A stretch of DNA of 64,000 bases, taken from the NCBI GenBank assembly GCA_036823195.1, contig DAISGI010000003.1, positions 46,932 to 110,931 on the forward strand. The letters run 5' to 3'. Below, one piece after another: positions 52,309 through 59,814 of this stretch. The DNA is from UBA4874 sp002399435 (lineage in GTDB: Bacteria > Bacillota > Clostridia > Caldicoprobacterales > DTU083). Under the pieces are notes generated by a model. It saw only the letters and a list, made by a program, of their open reading frames with translations. It was not told where the DNA came from and ran no database searches. The position numbers were made by a program, and so were the translations under genes. Every line of letters begins with the position of its first letter. Positions within the stretch are counted from its first letter, which is position 1.

Positions 52309-53862
52309 ATGGATGAAAAGAATGATGAGATAATGGAAAAAAATACAGCGGAAGCTGTTGTCAGAGATGAAAAGAAAGACGAGATAGTGGAAAATACAGC
52401 AGAGACCGGAGATCAAAAGAAAGATGAGATCATGCAAAATACAGCGGAAGCTGTTGTCAGAGATGAAAAGAAAGACGAGATAGTGGAAAATACAGCAGAG
52501 ACCGGAGATCAAAAGAAAGATGAAATAGTGGAAAATACAGCAGAAACTGTCGAAGAAAAAATGGATAGCCATACGGAAGAAAGTACAGCACAATCTGCCG
52601 GTGAAAATAAAGAAGAGAAAGAAGAAATGGAAGGGTCCGAAAACGAGCCTTCCGATGCAGCAAAGCCCTCTGAGCAGGAAACCGTGGAACCTGCCAAACA
52701 GGAGTCTTCTGCTCCAAAGGATGCAACGATGGAAAACTTTGACATTGTATCTCTTCATCCAGGACAGGTGGTGAACGGGACCGTTCTTAAGGTTACTCCT
52801 GATGAATTGATTGTAAATGTAGGATATAAGTCCGACGGTATCGTCACCAGGGATGAAATCGCCTTACAGGAAGACAAGACGGTGGAAGACTCTTTCCATG
52901 AGGGTGACAAGATCAAGGTTGAGATTCTGAAGGTCAATGACGGGGAAGGCAATGTTGTCCTTTCGCAGAAGAAAATCATCAAGCATCAAATCTGGAAAGA
53001 AATCGAAGACGCTTATCAAAATAAAAAAGAAGTCACGGGGATCGGAAAAGAAGTCATCAAGGGCGGCGTGCTTGCTGATATAAGGGGAATCTCTGCATTT
53101 GTCCCGGCCTCCCAGCTGTCGGTGCGTTATGTAGCGGATCTGAGCACATTTGTTGGTCAGGAACTTCGTCTCAGGATTCTGGAAACGGATAAAAGGAGAA
53201 GCAGGGTAGTCGCATCCCAGAGAGTGATATTGGAAGAGGAAGCTGCGGAGCGGCGAAAGAAGGTTTGGGATAATATTCAGGAAGGCGAGAAAATCACAGG
53301 CGAGGTAAAGCGGCTGACGAATTTTGGAGCTTTTGTTGACATTGGAGGAGTGGATGGCCTGATCCATATATCCGATCTGGCATGGGGCCATATCAGGAGC
53401 CCAAAGGAGGTCGTTTCAGAAGGCCAGAAGGTGGAAGTCATTGTTCTGTCTGCCGATCAGGAAAACAATCGAATCTCACTCGGTTATAAGCAAACCAAGC
53501 CGCATCCGTGGGATAATATTGAAGAAAAGTATCCGGCTGGACAGATTTTTGAAGGAAAAGTTGTCCGGCTGGCGTCCTTTGGCGCATTTGTTGAACTGGA
53601 ACCCGGTGTGGATGGATTGGTTCATATCTCTCAGATTTCCGACAAGCACGTGAATAAAGTGGAGGATGTTCTGAAAACCGGAGAAACCGTCTCTGTGAAG
53701 GTTTTGAATGTTAAGCCCAAGGAAAGGCGGATCAGCCTCAGCATTCGGGAAGCTGCTGAAAAAAAACAGGAAGAAGCTCCCAGGCAGAAGGAAAGTCCCT
53801 ATGTAAAAGAGGAAATGACCGTTCGTATGGGCGACTTTTTCCCGAAAAATAAGAAAGATTGA
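52309..53862 (+). CDS. rpsA: S1 RNA-binding-domain protein (RpsA-like)
   Basis: 517 residues. A charged N-terminal region of about 140 residues with a 32-residue unit duplicated almost perfectly, then four S1 domains: GQVVNGTVLKVTPDELIVNVGY, EVTGIGKEVIKGGVLADIRGI, GEKITGEVKRLTNFGAFVDIGG and GQIFEGKVVRLASFGAFVELEPG. This is the clostridial/Bacillus YpfD (S1 homologue) layout, usually fused to or following ispH. It binds mRNA or acts as a translation-linked factor; its need for translation in Firmicutes is doubtful. Four S1 domains fits the group rather than the six of E. coli S1. Confidence 0.92.
   Translation: MDEKNDEIMEKNTAEAVVRDEKKDEIVENTAETGDQKKDEIMQNTAEAVVRDEKKDEIVENTAETGDQKKDEIVENTAETVEEKMDSHTEESTAQSAGENKEEKEEMEGSENEPSDAAKPSEQETVEPAKQESSAPKDATMENFDIVSLHPGQVVNGTVLKVTPDELIVNVGYKSDGIVTRDEIALQEDKTVEDSFHEGDKIKVEILKVNDGEGNVVLSQKKIIKHQIWKEIEDAYQNKKEVTGIGKEVIKGGVLADIRGISAFVPASQLSVRYVADLSTFVGQELRLRILETDKRRSRVVASQRVILEEEAAERRKKVWDNIQEGEKITGEVKRLTNFGAFVDIGGVDGLIHISDLAWGHIRSPKEVVSEGQKVEVIVLSADQENNRISLGYKQTKPHPWDNIEEKYPAGQIFEGKVVRLASFGAFVELEPGVDGLVHISQISDKHVNKVEDVLKTGETVSVKVLNVKPKERRISLSIREAAEKKQEEAPRQKESPYVKEEMTVRMGDFFPKNKKD
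52342..52533 (+). repeat. 96-bp tandem duplication in the S1-gene N-terminal region
   Basis: Two copies of a 96-bp (32-codon) unit at 52342-52437 and 52438-52533, identical over roughly the first 85 bp. A third partial copy (NTAET) follows. The high DNA identity marks a recent duplication. Confidence 0.92.
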
Positions 53863-53953
53863 AGATAAAGATCAAAGATAAGGAATAAAATTATTACAGG
53901 GGGCCATACTAAAATCGACCTCACAAATGATATATTGAGACCCCCTTTATATT

Positions 53954-53982
53954 ACGCCGTGTTTATTCACGGCGTTTTTTTT
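53954..53982 (+). terminator. Terminator after the S1 gene
   Basis: ACGCCGTG (53954-53961) pairs with CACGGCGT (53968-53975) around a 6-nt loop, then a T-run to 53982. Confidence 0.95.
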
Positions 53983-54008
53983 ATGCAAACGAATGGAATT
54001 GATTTTTT

Positions 54009-54037
54009 GAATGATTTGCTATATGGAAGGAATACTA
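54009..54037 (+). promoter_or_regulatory. Candidate forespore (sigma-G/F) promoter of spoVA
   Basis: GAATG (54009-54013), 17-bp spacer, AATACTA (54031-54037), close to the sigma-G consensus GHATR-N17/18-CATNNTA with one mismatch. It lies after the preceding terminator and 39 nt before spoVAC, which is the right place for a forespore gene. Confidence 0.5.
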
Positions 54038-54076
54038 AAAAGGAAAATCCATTGATAAAGAAAGAAGGGTTCTTCC

Positions 54077-54553
54077 ATGACAGGGAATCAAAAGAAAGCA
54101 ACACCTGCTCAGAAGGAATATCAGGAATTGGCTAAAAAAACCGTTCCAAAGCGCAAAGTTGTCCCCAATACCATACGGGCATTTTTAGCAGGCGGTTTGA
54201 TCTGCACATTTTCGCAGGGGCTGCAGGAAATATTTATACATTTTTTTCATTTTGAGAAATCACAGGCGGGTAACCCGGGATCTGCCGTACTCATTATGCT
54301 ATCTGCCCTTCTCACAGGATTGGGAGTTTATGATCATATTTCCCAATGGGCAGGCGCAGGCACAGCCGTACCGATTACCGGCTTTGCCAACAGTATTGCA
54401 TCGGCAGCCATTGAACATCGAAGCGAAGGTTATGTATTGGGCGTAGGCGGCAATATGTTCAAAATAGCCGGACCGGTCATTGTGTTTGGAACCTTTTCAG
54501 CCTTTGTTGTTGCCATTATCAAGTTGACCATCAAAGCGATAGGAGGGATATAA
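54077..54553 (+). CDS. spoVAC: Stage V sporulation protein AC
   Basis: 158 residues. A charged N-terminus followed by hydrophobic helices: RAFLAGGLICTFSQGLQEIF, VLIMLSALLTGLGVYDHISQWAGAGTAVPITGFANSIASAAIEHRSEGYVLGVGGNMFKIAGPVIVFG. SpoVAC forms the inner-membrane channel that takes up dipicolinic acid into the forespore and releases it at germination. GAAGGG lies upstream. It overlaps spoVAD by one base (TAATG). Confidence 0.96.
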   Translation: MTGNQKKATPAQKEYQELAKKTVPKRKVVPNTIRAFLAGGLICTFSQGLQEIFIHFFHFEKSQAGNPGSAVLIMLSALLTGLGVYDHISQWAGAGTAVPITGFANSIASAAIEHRSEGYVLGVGGNMFKIAGPVIVFGTFSAFVVAIIKLTIKAIGGI

Positions 54554-55560
54554 TGCTGGTAGGACGGCAATCCTGGAGATTTGACAATCCGCCTGTTATC
54601 CTGGCTTCTGCAGCAATAGGCGGTCCCTTTGAATCCAAATCCCCTCTGGCAGATGATTTTGATGCGTTTCATGATGATATCTGGCTGAAGCAGAACAGCT
54701 TTGAAAAGGCAGAAGTCAAATTGTTGGAGCATGCCTGCCAAAAAGTGCTGGAAAAAGCCGGATTGCAGAGTCAGGATATTAATTTTCTGATAAGCGGTGA
54801 TTTGGATAATCAAATTACAGCCAGCAGTTTTGCTGCAAGATCCCTGGCTATTCCCTATATAGGAATGTTTGGAGCCTGTTCCACTTCCATGGAGGGGCTG
54901 GCGGTCGCCAGCAAACTGCTGGACAATGGCGGTGCCAATTACATTCTTACGGCTACGGCAAGTCATAATGCAGCTACGGAAAAACAATTCCGTTATCCGA
55001 CGGAATACGGCGCCCAAAAACCTCCTACTTCACAATGGACGGTAACGGGAGCTGGTGCGGCAATCCTTGGGAAAGAAGGCAATGGACCGAGAGTCACATC
55101 GGCAACCATCGGCCATGTTGTGGATATGGGCGTAAAGGATCCATTCAATATGGGAGAAGCAATGGCTCCTGCTGCAGTGGATACCATAGAAACCCATTTG
55201 AAGGAGATGAATATCGAACCGGACTATTACGACCTGATCGCAACAGGCGATCTTGGATTTACCGGCTATGCCATTGCCAACAAACTCTTTCAGAAACATG
55301 GAATCCAATTACGGGAAGGTTTGTATACGGACTGCGGGATGCTGATTTACGGGAAAAATCCCAAAGTGTTTTCAGGCGGAAGCGGCTGTGCCTGCAGTGC
55401 AACCGTTACTTACGGAAACTTATTGAACCGGATGAGGCGGGGGGAACTGAAAAGAATGTTGATCGCCGCAACGGGCGCCCTCCTGTCGCCTTTGTCCTAT
55501 CAGCAGAAGCAAAGCATACCGTGTATTTCTCATGCGGTATCGATCGAGTCTATACAGTAA
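54553..55560 (+). CDS. spoVAD: Stage V sporulation protein AD
   Basis: 335 residues with a thiolase-like fold. RQSWRFDNPPVILASAAIGGPFE, GDLDNQITASSFAARSLAIPYIGMFGACSTSMEGLAVAS, DLIATGDLGFTGYAIANKL, FSGGSGCACSATV match SpoVAD, the soluble component that binds dipicolinic acid on the forespore membrane. It needs the channel proteins around it. Translationally coupled to spoVAC. Confidence 0.97.
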   Translation: MLVGRQSWRFDNPPVILASAAIGGPFESKSPLADDFDAFHDDIWLKQNSFEKAEVKLLEHACQKVLEKAGLQSQDINFLISGDLDNQITASSFAARSLAIPYIGMFGACSTSMEGLAVASKLLDNGGANYILTATASHNAATEKQFRYPTEYGAQKPPTSQWTVTGAGAAILGKEGNGPRVTSATIGHVVDMGVKDPFNMGEAMAPAAVDTIETHLKEMNIEPDYYDLIATGDLGFTGYAIANKLFQKHGIQLREGLYTDCGMLIYGKNPKVFSGGSGCACSATVTYGNLLNRMRRGELKRMLIAATGALLSPLSYQQKQSIPCISHAVSIESIQ

Positions 55561-55572
55561 AGGAGATTGGAA

Positions 55573-55926
55573 ATGAAACAATATTTATGGGCTTTCCTGG
55601 TAGGCGGAGGAATTTGTGCGGTAGGCCAGATTATGATGGATCTATTTCACATGACTCCGGCGCACACCATGACGGCATTGGTGGTTGCCGGTGCTGTTCT
55701 TGGAGGCCTTGGCCTGTATGATCCTCTGGTGGAATTTGCCGGTGCAGGGGCCACAACCCCTATCTGCAGCTTTGGAAATTCCCTGCTTAAGGGAGCCATG
55801 GCAGAAGCGGAAAGGGATGGCATCATAGGCGTTCTGACCGGGATATTTGAAATAACAAGCGCCGGAATCTCTGCCGCGATTATTTTTGGCTTTATTGCAT
55901 CACTGATCTTTCATCCGAAGGGATAA
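55573..55926 (+). CDS. spoVAE: Stage V sporulation protein AE
   Basis: 117 residues from ATG 55573 (AAAGGAG upstream; TTG 55567 is an unlikely alternative). Four hydrophobic segments: YLWAFLVGGGICAVGQIMMDL, MTALVVAGAVLGGLGLYDPLVEFAGAGATTPICSFGNSLLKGAMAEAERDGIIGVLTGIFEITSAGISAAIIFG. A paralogue of SpoVAC and part of the same DPA channel. The operon is the minimal clostridial AC-AD-AE set without AA, AB or AF. Confidence 0.95.
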   Translation: MKQYLWAFLVGGGICAVGQIMMDLFHMTPAHTMTALVVAGAVLGGLGLYDPLVEFAGAGATTPICSFGNSLLKGAMAEAERDGIIGVLTGIFEITSAGISAAIIFGFIASLIFHPKG

Positions 55927-55955
55927 AAAGATGGGAAAACTCAATAAAGAAGAGA

Positions 55956-55980
55956 AAAGGCTGCACTCCAGCCTTTTTTT
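55956..55980. terminator. Terminator between spoVAE and the minus-strand tRNAs
   Basis: AAAGGCTG (55956-55963) pairs with CAGCCTTT (55969-55976), then TTTT. The A-rich left flank (reading as T on the minus strand) could also stop the tRNA transcript. Confidence 0.85.
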
Positions 55981-55993
55981 AATGCTTTCAAAA

Positions 55994-56069
55994 TGGTGCC
56001 TCGGGGCGGAATTGAACCACCGACACATAGATTTTCAGTCTACTGCTCTACCGACTGAGCTACCGAGGC
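55994..56069 (-). tRNA. tRNA-Phe (anticodon GAA)
   Basis: On the minus strand: acceptor GCCTCGG/CCGAGGC, D stem GCTC/GAGC, anticodon stem GTAGA/TCTAT with loop CTGAAAA (anticodon GAA), T stem GGTGG/CCGCC, discriminator A and encoded CCA. The last gene of a four-tRNA transcript. Confidence 0.95.
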
Positions 56070-56071
56070 AA

Positions 56072-56148
56072 TGGTGGGCCTTCAGGGACTTGAACCCCGG
56101 ACCGACCGGTTATGAGCCGGTTGCTCTGACCAACTGAGCTAAAGGCCC
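56072..56148 (-). tRNA. tRNA with CAT anticodon, probably Ile2 rather than elongator Met
   Basis: Acceptor GGGCCTT/AAGGCCC, D arm GCTC-AGTTGGTCA-GAGC, anticodon stem ACCGG/CCGGT with loop CTCATAA (CAT), T stem CGGGG/CCCTG (one G-T), CCA encoded. Anticodon alone cannot separate Met from lysidine-modified Ile2. The TTTAGCTCAGTTGG start and GGCTCATAACC loop recall Firmicutes Ile2; elongator Met there usually has TTCATAC. Confidence 0.85.
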
Positions 56149-56158
56149 ATGGTAAAAA

Positions 56159-56233
56159 TGGTGACCCCTAGGAGATTTGAACTCCTGTTACCGCCGTGAA
56201 AGGGCGATGTCTTAACCGCTTGACCAAGGGGTC
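56159..56233 (-). tRNA. tRNA-Glu (anticodon TTC)
   Basis: Acceptor GACCCCT/AGGGGTC, D arm GTC-AAGCGGTTAA-GAC, anticodon stem TCGCC/GGCGG with loop CTTTCAC (TTC), T stem AGGAG/CTCCT, CCA encoded. Confidence 0.95.
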
Positions 56234-56236
56234 CAA

Positions 56237-56313
56237 TGGTCGGGGCGACAGGATTCGAACCTGCGACCCCCTGGTCCCAAACCAGGTGCGCTACCAAACT
56301 GCGCTACGCCCCG
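56237..56313 (-). tRNA. tRNA-Pro (anticodon TGG)
   Basis: Acceptor CGGGGCG/CGCCCCG, anticodon stem CCTGG/CCAGG with loop TTTGGGA (TGG), T arm GCAGG-TTCGAAT-CCTGT, CCA encoded. It is first in the minus-strand transcript. Confidence 0.95.
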
Positions 56314-56338
56314 CTGCACTTCTCGGATGACCTACAAT

Positions 56339-56367
56339 AATATACAGCATTTCATTCATACTGTCAA
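56339..56367 (-). promoter_or_regulatory. Sigma-A promoter of the tRNA cluster
   Basis: On the minus strand: perfect TTGACA (complement of 56362-56367), 17-bp spacer, TATATT (complement of 56339-56344), 25 nt before tRNA-Pro. Confidence 0.88.
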
Positions 56368-56478
56368 CCATTTCTTCTTCCCATCTTCCCATTTTCATTT
56401 ATTGTGTTATAATACACAGTGTAACATGATGAATGGTGTTGCAAAAAGGGTTAATTGACAAGATAAGGAGTGAATCCT

Positions 56479-56796
56479 ATGGATATCCTGCAAGAATGGA
56501 AGGAACAGGACAATTCCTGGAACATCTCTCTTTCCGGAGAGATCGATATTTATAATGCACCCGAGCTGAAATCAAAACTGCTGGGCCTGCTGGAACAAAA
56601 AAAAGGAGATATACGGATTGACTGCAAAGATCTGAAGTATATCGACAGTACCGGGCTGGGAGTGCTGATCAGTGCACTACGCCACGTTAAGGATTATGAC
56701 GGAAACATTACAATCCGGAATCTGAAGCCGTATATTCAAAAGATATTCCGAATCACCGGGTTGGACAAGGTATTTATGATTGAGGCACAGGAGTGA
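56479..56796 (+). CDS. Anti-anti-sigma factor (STAS domain, RsbV/SpoIIAA-like)
   Basis: 105 residues from ATG 56479 (AAGGAG 9 nt upstream; GTG 56470 is less likely). Single STAS domain: WNISLSGEIDIYNAPELKSKLLGLL, DCKDLKYIDSTGLGVLISALRHVK with the phosphorylatable Ser57. When dephosphorylated such proteins capture the kinase/anti-sigma factor and free sigma. A perfect TATAAT at 56408-56413 may be its -10. First gene of a partner-switching module. Confidence 0.94.
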   Translation: MDILQEWKEQDNSWNISLSGEIDIYNAPELKSKLLGLLEQKKGDIRIDCKDLKYIDSTGLGVLISALRHVKDYDGNITIRNLKPYIQKIFRITGLDKVFMIEAQE

Positions 56797-56800
56797 GAAG

Positions 56801-57193
56801 ATGGATGAGATAAATTTAAAACTGCCGGCAAAGCCGGAGTATATATCCGTTGCCAGATTAACCACCTCCGCCATTGCCAACCGGCTGGATTTCCGTGTGG
56901 ATGAGATCGAAGACCTGAAAGTGTCTGTCTCGGAAGCGGGTATCTATCTGATGAACCAGATTTCCGGGGTTACTTTCCTGACGTTCGATTTCCTGATCCA
57001 TGAGGATCGTCACAGTATGACAGTTCATGTAAAGGCCATCGATGGAGTCGGCAACAAGAATTCCATGGGAAAGGAAACTGAACTCAGTCTGTTCATTATC
57101 GAGTCGGTTACAGACCATGTAAAAAAAGATATGGATCAGGGAGTAATAAGAGGCTTTTCAATTTATAAAACAGGTGGGGGAAGTCTTGAATGA
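56801..57193 (+). CDS. Degenerate RsbW-like anti-sigma protein
   Basis: 130 residues from ATG 56801 (AGGAG 7 nt upstream). It aligns along its length with the RsbW/SpoIIAB HATPase (KPEYISVARLTTSAIANRLDFRVDEIEDLKVSVSEA...), but the ATP site is eroded: in the N-box the invariant Asn after S44-E45-A-G-I is Y49, the G1 box is only D81-GVG, and the G2 glycines are absent (ETELSLFIIESVTD). It may still bind sigma or the STAS protein without kinase activity. It overlaps the sigma gene by 4 nt, so a tight stoichiometric role is likely. Confidence 0.85.
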   Translation: MDEINLKLPAKPEYISVARLTTSAIANRLDFRVDEIEDLKVSVSEAGIYLMNQISGVTFLTFDFLIHEDRHSMTVHVKAIDGVGNKNSMGKETELSLFIIESVTDHVKKDMDQGVIRGFSIYKTGGGSLE

Positions 57194-57951
57194 AAGATAA
57201 TGCCGAAGCCCGGAAGAAGGAGGAACAGGATGACCTCTTGCTGGCTGAATACTGCAAAACACGGGACATTGATCTGCGAAATGAACTTGCCGGCAGATAC
57301 TTGTATATTGCTGAGATTCTCTCAAAGAAATTCTCCAACAGAGGCCTCGAATATGACGATTTGTATCAGGTCGCATCCCTTGCCTTGCTAAAGGCCCTGG
57401 AACGATATGATATTACAAAGGGATACAAGTTTTCCAGCTTTGCCACCCCTACCATCGTAGGAGAAATCAAGAATTACTTCCGGGATAAAAGCCGGATTAT
57501 CCGACTGCCACGGAAAGAAAGCGAGCTTGTCAAAAAAATAGAAAGTGCCAGGACATACCTGTCCAACCAGCTGGGTCATTCCCCAACCCCTACGGAGATC
57601 GGCGAATATCTGGGCATTACTTCTGAAAAGGTTCTGGAGCTGATGGAGTCCAATTACGAGACAAAAACAGCTTCCCTGGATTATTATATTGACACAGAGG
57701 GGGAAAACGACCTCATGTCGATGATTGGACAGGAAGAAAAAGAATATCGCCGGATAGAGGACAAGGATTTTATAGACCGGGTGATGGAGACGCTGGACGA
57801 TAAGGAAAGAGAGATCATCACAGAACGCTTTTATGATGGAAAGAGCCAGAGGGAAATAGCAGAGGAGATGGGTGTTTCCCAAATGTATATTTCCAGGATG
57901 GAGCGCAGAATACTGGAACGTTTCCGCAGGTATTTGAAGAAAGACAGTTAG
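57190..57951 (+). CDS. SigB/SigF-type RNA polymerase sigma factor
   Basis: 253 residues. Region 2 (NRGLEYDDLYQVASLALLKALERYDITKGYKFSSFATPTIVGEIKNYFRDKSRIIRLPRK), region 3 and region 4.2 HTH (DDKEREIITERFYDGKSQREIAEEMGVSQMYISRMERRILERF). The FRDK..LPRK stretch favours SigB over SigF, and gene order rsbV-rsbW-sigma is the SigB/SpoIIA order; the nearby spoVA operon makes a sporulation role conceivable. It overlaps the preceding gene by 4 nt. Confidence 0.92.
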   Translation: MKDNAEARKKEEQDDLLLAEYCKTRDIDLRNELAGRYLYIAEILSKKFSNRGLEYDDLYQVASLALLKALERYDITKGYKFSSFATPTIVGEIKNYFRDKSRIIRLPRKESELVKKIESARTYLSNQLGHSPTPTEIGEYLGITSEKVLELMESNYETKTASLDYYIDTEGENDLMSMIGQEEKEYRRIEDKDFIDRVMETLDDKEREIITERFYDGKSQREIAEEMGVSQMYISRMERRILERFRRYLKKDS

Positions 57952-57966
57952 AACAGGTGCCTGTCT

Positions 57967-57992
57967 GTTTCATAGCAAGGGAAAGAGGGTAA
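57967..57992 (+). promoter_or_regulatory. Sigma-B-like promoter in front of the second kinase gene
   Basis: GTTTCA (57967-57972), 14-bp spacer, GGGTAA (57987-57992), against the sigma-B consensus GTTTAA-N12-15-GGGTAT (five of six in each box). It would put the downstream kinase under the control of the upstream sigma factor. Confidence 0.5.
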
Positions 57993-58030
57993 AATAATAA
58001 TTGCAGCTTTGAAAATTGGGAGGCAATCCT

Positions 58031-58465
58031 GTGGGCATTTTGTTCTGTGAAAGAATTACCGGATGTGATTCAGATTGTATAAGAGCCATGATTCGCAAAA
58101 TGATGAATTGCATCAAAGCCTGGAAAAGTTTGTCGGACGAAGAGGAATACGAGTTTTGTCTTATATTGAACGAGTTGATTGCCAACGGGACGGTTCACGG
58201 CAATAGAAGGCTTTGTGACAAGACCATTACTGTTCGGATCGAAGCCGTCGATTCCGACACAATTGAAATCACAATCCAGGATGAAGGGACAGGATTTGAT
58301 TATCGGCGTTTTTTCCGGGAAGGGTATCCCTGTGATATGAATCCCTATTCGGAGCGGGGACGTGGATTGAAACTGATCCGGGCAATTTGTGATGATATCA
58401 TGTTCAATCAGACCGGAAATCAAATCCGAATCTTGAAGGTCGTAAAAAAGAATGCTGAAAAGTAA
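58031..58465 (+). CDS. Intact RsbW-like serine-kinase/anti-sigma ATPase
   Basis: 144 residues from GTG 58031 (GGGAGG 7 nt upstream; TTG 58016 lies before it). The HATPase motifs are all intact: N-box LNE48-LIAN52-GTVHG, G1 box QD84-EGTG88-FD, G2 box SERG110-RGLKLI. This is a functional-looking member of the RsbW/BtrW group, unlike the paralogue at 56801. It lies 79 nt after the sigma gene behind a sigma-B-like promoter, suggesting negative feedback. A weak A/T hairpin with T-run (58477-58494) may end the unit. Confidence 0.88.
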   Translation: MGILFCERITGCDSDCIRAMIRKMMNCIKAWKSLSDEEEYEFCLILNELIANGTVHGNRRLCDKTITVRIEAVDSDTIEITIQDEGTGFDYRRFFREGYPCDMNPYSERGRGLKLIRAICDDIMFNQTGNQIRILKVVKKNAEK

Positions 58466-58571
58466 ATGAATTTAATAAAAGTTAAGCTTTTTTTGTATTA
58501 CAGAAGGATTTTCTTGTTTTGAAGAGAATTATATACCTTAGTAAAGTAAAAAATCTGGAAGGATTGTGTTT

Positions 58572-59810
58572 ATGGCAGCATTCTTGGTGATTGGTCGGCG
58601 CAAGGTAAAGTTCCGATTTTTTGTCTTCCTGGCATTGCTGCTTTCAACAACTTTCTGTATTTATATGTTTTTGGCAAAGAAGGGGCCCCCGATTGCTTCC
58701 GCCTATACAGCTGTGAATCATGGTGAAATCAGCATGACATACCGCAGTCCTGCGATTATTGTACGGAAAGAATCCCTCTACACTGCTCCCTCCTATGGAA
58801 AAGCGGTACCTCTTGCAGCAGACGGTGCTGCCGTTCAGAAGGACCAGCCGGTGGCTGTATTGTATAAGGAAAGCTACGATTCAGATAAGGAAGGACAGCT
58901 TTACACCATTCAGGAGAAAATCACTCAGTATCAACAGAATCAACTGCCTGGCCAGGTTCTGGATGGTGATGTGGAAAAGCTGAAGACAGATATCAATACA
59001 TTGGTTCTGAGTGTTCAGGAAATAATTCGGAAGAACGATTGGGATTCCATGGCGCAGAAAGAGAATCAGCTTCGTACCCTGCTGACGCAGAAGCAAAAAC
59101 TGTTGGATCTGCGAGCAAAGCCGGATTCTTATCTGAAAGAGCTCTATAATGAGGAAGCAGATATCAGGCGACAAATGAAAGACTGGACGGTTTCCGTTCA
59201 GGCGCCGGAGTCCGGATTGATCAGCTTTCAACTGGATGGATACGAAAACATCCTGGGTATCGATACAGCGGATCGGCTGACGAAGGCGGATTTCAAGCAG
59301 ATACTGGAGCAGCCTTCTCCGGAAGAAAAAAATAAGAAAGGGAAAGAAGCAAAAGCACAGCAGCCTTTTTTCAGAATAGTGGACCCTCATAGTAAATGGT
59401 ACGCTATTGTTCCAACCGGGAATAAGGAACTTTACCTTAACAAAGGGGAAGAAATACAGGTATCCCTGGGAGGGGATGATCCTATGCCTGCAAAAATCCA
59501 TCAGGTCCACAGGGAAAAAGGCAATTCCTTTTTTACAATGGAGTTTTCAGCCGGGGTGGAGAAAGTCATGAATAAGCGAATTCTACCCATTCAGATTCAG
59601 AAATCGGCCGAAGGTCTATGCGTTCCGGAAAAAGCCCTGATGGTTCATGCCGGGAAACGGGGTGTCTTTTTAAAGAATGGAAGTGAGAACCTTTTTGTCG
59701 AGGTAACTGTTCGGGCTTTGTCTCATGGACAAGCTGTTGTGGAGTCCGTTTCGGATAATCTGGTTCTGAAGCTCCATGACCAGGTGATGTCGGGCAGAGG
59801 ACGGGAGTGA
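58572..59810 (+). CDS. HlyD-like membrane adaptor protein
   Basis: 412 residues from ATG 58572 (GAAGGA 8 nt upstream). One N-terminal membrane helix (about 14-35), a biotinyl-lipoyl-like half-motif (ITMTYRSPAIIVRKESLYTAPSYGKAVPLAADGAAVQKDQPVAVLY), a coiled-coil hairpin (about 110-200), the returning lipoyl half (VSVQAPESGLISFQLDGYE), and a C-terminal beta domain. No transporter is adjacent; in clostridia such a gene commonly precedes ylmE-sepF, so it may serve division or envelope assembly rather than efflux. The function is not established. Confidence 0.8.
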   Translation: MAAFLVIGRRKVKFRFFVFLALLLSTTFCIYMFLAKKGPPIASAYTAVNHGEISMTYRSPAIIVRKESLYTAPSYGKAVPLAADGAAVQKDQPVAVLYKESYDSDKEGQLYTIQEKITQYQQNQLPGQVLDGDVEKLKTDINTLVLSVQEIIRKNDWDSMAQKENQLRTLLTQKQKLLDLRAKPDSYLKELYNEEADIRRQMKDWTVSVQAPESGLISFQLDGYENILGIDTADRLTKADFKQILEQPSPEEKNKKGKEAKAQQPFFRIVDPHSKWYAIVPTGNKELYLNKGEEIQVSLGGDDPMPAKIHQVHREKGNSFFTMEFSAGVEKVMNKRILPIQIQKSAEGLCVPEKALMVHAGKRGVFLKNGSENLFVEVTVRALSHGQAVVESVSDNLVLKLHDQVMSGRGRE

Positions 59811-59814
59811 TGTT

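Noticed and set aside
53883..53911. GAATA-N17-CATACTA, a good sigma-G-like promoter before spoVA
   Set aside because: A strong terminator (53954-53982) lies between it and spoVAC, so it is less likely to drive the operon than the site at 54009-54037; kept only as an observation.
55035..55721. 228-codon plus-strand frame overlapping spoVAD and spoVAE
   Set aside because: Out of frame with two clearly conserved sporulation proteins; Arg/Cys/Gly-rich composition marks a shadow.
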